Shown in pieces: positions 30,405 through 33,519 of a stretch of DNA of 33,519 nt. This DNA is from Nitrospinaceae bacterium. Lineage in GTDB: Bacteria; Nitrospinota; Nitrospinia; Nitrospinales; Nitrospinaceae. Location of the stretch: positions 1 through 33,519 of the forward strand of contig JANQEK010000033.1 in the NCBI GenBank assembly GCA_028278405.1, given 5' to 3'. Every line of letters begins with the position of its first letter. The first letter of the stretch is position 1. A model generated the notes under the pieces. It did no database searches. It was not told where the DNA came from and saw only the letters and a list, made by a program, of their open reading frames with translations. A program made the position numbers and the translations under genes.

Positions 30405-31586
30405 TCAGGCTGGTCGAAAGATACCAAAAGAACTGGTATACCCGTGCAAAAATGTGGTCTGGCCCACCGGCCCGATCTCCCCATTGCAGAAAAACCCACC
30501 TAGCGGGATGTCTCCCATTTTGGTTTTGAACATGTCAGAGTCGTGGTTGGATTGTCCATACAGGTACTCGCCTCGTCCCAGACAGGAGAACAACAAAGCT
30601 CCTTTGGCTTCCCGCCATCCATCTTTGTTCTGGTACCGGGACAACATCACCTTCAAGTCTTCGGAGGACATCACTTTGTCACGCAGATGGAACTGCACCA
30701 ATTGACCTTCTCTCAGCAAAGCGCCAATCGTTAAGGAACCGGTTTCCTGGTCCACTCCCATAAGATTGCGGATGAGAAAATCCCCCTGTCCCGGATCATC
30801 CTTTAACGGGTCCATTTCGATTCCCAAGAAAAGGGAGGTGCGTAACAAACTGCGGTCGTATTCGCTCAAAGTTTCGACCATTTCCTCCAGTTTTTCCAAT
30901 GGAGGCTGACCGTCGACTTCCAACAGTTGGTATTGGTCGCATTTGGTGATGCTCATCGGTTGGCCGATGGGCCGGCAACCCTGAGCGACGATGGTGTCCA
31001 GTTGAATATTACCGGAGAGGGCGACCCCGACAAGGCCTCCGTTATAAATCTTGTCGTCCAGATACAACGCATTTCCGCCCTGAGCCTGGGCGCCGCTGGC
31101 CAAGCCACCCACTTTCGCCGAGCGGGAATAAGCGAAATCCATTCCCGCCAAAAACTCTTCTGCACGGAAGGAAAACGGGTCCGCCAGCACGATGAAGTTT
31201 GGAACTTTCCCTGCGTCAACGCCTAACCATTCCTGCCACACCGAGGGGGCCGTATCCGGATCGGGTAGATCCATGGTATCTGTCTGGATCGTTTGCAGTT
31301 CCACACCCGGTAGATGCGCCGCTGTCAGACTGAAGGCGGGTTTATGCTCGACCTCCTTACCGCCACCGATAATACCACCGCCGGAGCACCCTAGCAGCAA
31401 TCCGACCGGCATGCGGTCTCTCAACAACTGAGGGATTGCCCGGTATTGAGTGCGAAAATGCGGTGATACGAAGATGATCGTTAAATTGGCTTCCTTACCA
31501 TCCAATTGGCGGGTTACTCCCGCCACGGCTTCTTCGACGCACGCTTCAATCGTTTCCTGAGTGGATACACACGAAGCCCATTTCAT
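30405..31586 (-). CDS. FIST-domain protein (FIST N and C domains)
   Basis: A 393-residue soluble protein with FIST_N (about residues 1-200: LTIIFVSPHFRTQYRAIPQLL, LLLGCSGGGIIGGGKE, VGGLASGAQAQGG) and FIST_C (about 215-390: VAQGCRPIGQP, GDFLIRNLMGVD, GALLFSCLGRGEYLYG, PLGGFFCNGEIGPVG). FIST is a predicted small-ligand sensor domain linked to signalling proteins; here there is no attached output. CAGGAG precedes ATG 31586, so the longer frame to 31718 is not used. It lies 44 bases after the protoporphyrinogen oxidase gene on the same strand and may share its transcript. Confidence 0.88.
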   Translation of the reverse strand: MKWASCVSTQETIEACVEEAVAGVTRQLDGKEANLTIIFVSPHFRTQYRAIPQLLRDRMPVGLLLGCSGGGIIGGGKEVEHKPAFSLTAAHLPGVELQTIQTDTMDLPDPDTAPSVWQEWLGVDAGKVPNFIVLADPFSFRAEEFLAGMDFAYSRSAKVGGLASGAQAQGGNALYLDDKIYNGGLVGVALSGNIQLDTIVAQGCRPIGQPMSITKCDQYQLLEVDGQPPLEKLEEMVETLSEYDRSLLRTSLFLGIEMDPLKDDPGQGDFLIRNLMGVDQETGSLTIGALLREGQLVQFHLRDKVMSSEDLKVMLSRYQNKDGWREAKGALLFSCLGRGEYLYGQSNHDSDMFKTKMGDIPLGGFFCNGEIGPVGQTTFLHGYTSSFGIFRPA

Positions 31587-31630
31587 CCATGTCTCCTGTT
31601 TATTATATGAACCATGCACATTAGATGCAT

Positions 31631-33076
31631 TCAAGCGGTTCCAGATTGACTTAATTCCGACTTTACACCCAGAAATTTGAGTGCCGCATCGGCATTCTCG
31701 GTGCCGTTTTTCACACAATCGGGAATTCCAATACCTTTATAGGCTGAACCCGCCAGGTAAAGCCCCTTAAAATCTTCCAACTCTTTTTCAATCTCTGACA
31801 CCAACTGGGGATGGTGAACCCGATACTGTACGTTACCCTTTCTATATTGAAATACTTCGCAAAACAAGGGTTCTTCACGAATTCCCATGATGTCCTGCAA
31901 TTCGTCACGAACCTGCTGTTTGATGGTCTCAGAATCCTGTTCAGCCAAGTGCTCGTTGACTGCTCCCCCGACAAAGGCACGTAGCAGGACACGATCATCC
32001 GGTGCGCGGCCGGGAAATTTTGAGGATACCCAAGTGCAGGCGGTGATCTTCCGTTTTTCAATATGCGGCACCACGAACCCGAAGCCCCGTAAGGGATGCG
32101 CAAAATGGTTGCGGTCGAATCCCAACACCACGGCGGCGGTGGAGACGTAGGGGATCTGGTCCAGCCTCGCAGAAATCCCCGGTGCCCAGTCCTCCATCAA
32201 CCGTGCCGTTCGATTGGCCGGAGTGGATAGAATGACCGCATCGGCTTCCAACGTTTCGCCTGATTTTAGTCCGATATGCCAATTGTTGCCTTTTCTCCGC
32301 AGGGATTCAACCGGGGCTTGAGTACGGAATTGGATATCAGGGGACTGTTCAACCAGTGTTTCTACAATTTCGCTCAACCCGTTTTTCATTGTCAGGAAAA
32401 ACGAAAACGGCTTATAGCCTTTTGGAGTTGGAGGAGCGGTGGCACGTTTTCGCTTCTGAGCCAACATGCCGAGGACCAGAGAGCGGTATTTTTTCTCCAC
32501 CTGCGCAAACATGGGGAAGCTGGCATTGAGGCTCATTTCTTCCGGGTCGCTGGCGTAAATGCCGGACATCAGGGGCTGTGCCATGTGCTCCAGAGCTTCC
32601 GTACCCAGTCTCCGGCGCACGAACGATGCCAGACTTTCGTCGGAATTGCCACGGCGCCGGGGAAGAAACAGGTCCAACCCCATACGAATCTTGCCCGGCC
32701 AGCTGAACAGCCGTGTGGTAACGAACGGCATGAATTTGGTGGGAACCATCAGGCTCAAACCGTCGGGAATAGTGACCATTTTACGGTTCAGGTAGACGAA
32801 CGTTTGCGGATGGTCGGTCTTGGTGCCCATCAGATGGTCGTCGATACCGAGTTTCTTGCACAACTCAACGACCGCCGGTTTCTGGGAAATGAACGAATCG
32901 GGTCCGCGTTCCAGAATAAAGCCGTCCCGGCGAATCGTATGAATTTTCCCGCCAAGACGGTCCGACCCTTCCAGTACGGTGCAAGATACTTGGGCGCCGC
33001 GGTTGATTTCCTCTTGGAGGCGGTAGGCCGCCGCCAGCCCGGCAATGCCGCCGCCGATGACAATGACTTTCTTCAT
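31631..33076 (-). CDS. hemY: Protoporphyrinogen oxidase (HemY type, FAD-dependent)
   Basis: A 481-residue FAD-dependent amine-oxidase-fold protein. GGGIAGLAAAYRL (residues 8-20) is the dinucleotide motif, LEGSDRLGGKIHT and ILERGPDSF follow, and the C-terminus has LYLAGSAYKGIGIPDCVKNG, the FAD/signature segment of HemY (PPO). It oxidises protoporphyrinogen IX or coproporphyrinogen III in the late heme pathway; which of the two cannot be told from sequence. Heme demand fits the cytochromes in this window. No other heme gene is adjacent. Confidence 0.93.
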   Translation of the reverse strand: MKKVIVIGGGIAGLAAAYRLQEEINRGAQVSCTVLEGSDRLGGKIHTIRRDGFILERGPDSFISQKPAVVELCKKLGIDDHLMGTKTDHPQTFVYLNRKMVTIPDGLSLMVPTKFMPFVTTRLFSWPGKIRMGLDLFLPRRRGNSDESLASFVRRRLGTEALEHMAQPLMSGIYASDPEEMSLNASFPMFAQVEKKYRSLVLGMLAQKRKRATAPPTPKGYKPFSFFLTMKNGLSEIVETLVEQSPDIQFRTQAPVESLRRKGNNWHIGLKSGETLEADAVILSTPANRTARLMEDWAPGISARLDQIPYVSTAAVVLGFDRNHFAHPLRGFGFVVPHIEKRKITACTWVSSKFPGRAPDDRVLLRAFVGGAVNEHLAEQDSETIKQQVRDELQDIMGIREEPLFCEVFQYRKGNVQYRVHHPQLVSEIEKELEDFKGLYLAGSAYKGIGIPDCVKNGTENADAALKFLGVKSELSQSGTA

Positions 33077-33191
33077 GCCGGCATTATGACAGGTTTAAAT
33101 GTCTGTCGCAAACAGACGCGCACGATTGGGATACGTCCCGTGAGTTACAGGTGAGAAGAGGGAAGGATGGAGATGGGTTATAATAGATGTA

Positions 33192-33220
33192 TTGATTTTC
33201 GGATGAAAAACCTGTTAAAT
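33192..33220 (+). promoter_or_regulatory. Promoter of the tRNA-Thr gene
   Basis: TTGATT (33192-33197) and TTAAAT (33215-33220) are 17 bases apart with a TG just before the -10 and a GC-rich discriminator (ACCCCG) after it. The start would be near 33227, about 14 bases before the tRNA. Confidence 0.6.
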
Positions 33221-33240
33221 ACCCCGTTCCCGACCGATTC

Positions 33241-33316
<76 letters not shown>

Positions 33317-33392
33317 TATATTGAAATTTCCAGATAGAAGTTTCTACCGGTTAAGCAGGGAAGATTGTATTGTCGATAAAAGGAGGTGAATT

Positions 33393-33519
33393 ATGAGCAA
33401 GGTTGGCGATTACATGAGTACCACCCTTTATACCACCACCCCGGATCAATACGCCTATAAGGCCGTCGATGAAATGTATACTCACAAAGTGAACGCGCTT
33501 CTGGTGGAAGAAAATGGAA
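33393..33519 (+). CDS. CBS-domain protein, 5' part (cut by window edge)
   Basis: The first 42 codons encode MSKVGDYMSTTLYTTTPD, then AVDEMYTHKVNALLVEENG, the pattern of a CBS motif that binds adenosyl nucleotides. AGGAGGTGAATT gives an almost perfect ribosome site. The rest is beyond the right edge, so further domains cannot be seen. It lies about 75 bases after the tRNA. Confidence 0.8.
   Translation, partial: MSKVGDYMSTTLYTTTPDQYAYKAVDEMYTHKVNALLVEENG

Overview
The window reads like chromosomal DNA of a Gram-negative, menaquinone-using bacterium with a nitrogen-active respiratory lifestyle. Lipoprotein signals, an MsbA-type exporter and a BamE-like lipoprotein pair indicate an outer membrane. 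Clues to lifestyle are an assimilatory siroheme nitrite reductase next to a formate/nitrite-family channel, a cytochrome P460, and a periplasmic cytochrome c / ethylbenzene-dehydrogenase-type heme protein resembling the gamma subunits of nitrite oxidoreductase and related molybdoenzymes. With the futalosine menaquinone genes and HpnA, this would fit a nitrite oxidiser such as Nitrospinota or a relative. That placement is inference; the partial 16S gene at the left edge would settle it.

Layout. 1-1100: the 5' part of a 16S rRNA gene on the minus strand with leader boxA and a strong promoter. 1433-5878: a ketopantoate-reductase-family enzyme coupled to HpnA, converging on a minus-strand pair (MsbA-type ABC exporter, CDP-alcohol phosphatidyltransferase); this is an envelope-lipid block. 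5989-8191: UbiA/MqnP prenyltransferase, a small ArfA-like ribosome-rescue gene whose 3' coding end is a long hairpin, and MqnE. 8442-10550: CheY, CheX and a convergent CheB. 10973-13484: nirA and a nitrite channel. 13532-15477: TetR regulator, a divergent YHS-domain protein with a palindromic operator between them, and cytochrome P460. 15517-20963: DUF488, zinc-ribbon, pentapeptide-repeat and DUF2939-type proteins, a tyrosine-recombinase-like protein without its catalytic residues, and a leucine-rich-repeat protein. 21226-27112: an isolated nuoB, three lipoproteins, and a coupled pair made of the NxrC-like cytochrome and a heme-c/HExxH protein. 27209-30050: an MBL-fold hydrolase and several very small membrane proteins separated by about 0.9 kb of hairpin-rich DNA. 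30071-33519: Nfu N-domain protein, FIST-domain protein, protoporphyrinogen oxidase, tRNA-Thr(CGU), and the start of a CBS-domain gene.

The strongest unexpected item is the arfA-like gene at 6859-7080. Its protein resembles ArfA, and its last 70 bases form a 19-bp perfect stem with further pairing inside it, ahead of the stop codon. That is the architecture by which known arfA genes make a nonstop mRNA and sense failure of trans-translation. Other points of interest are the dead integrase with a coiled helical insert, the cytochrome-protease fusion, the hairpin array at 28968-29105, and two unlisted microproteins at 15915-16025 and 29907-30050.
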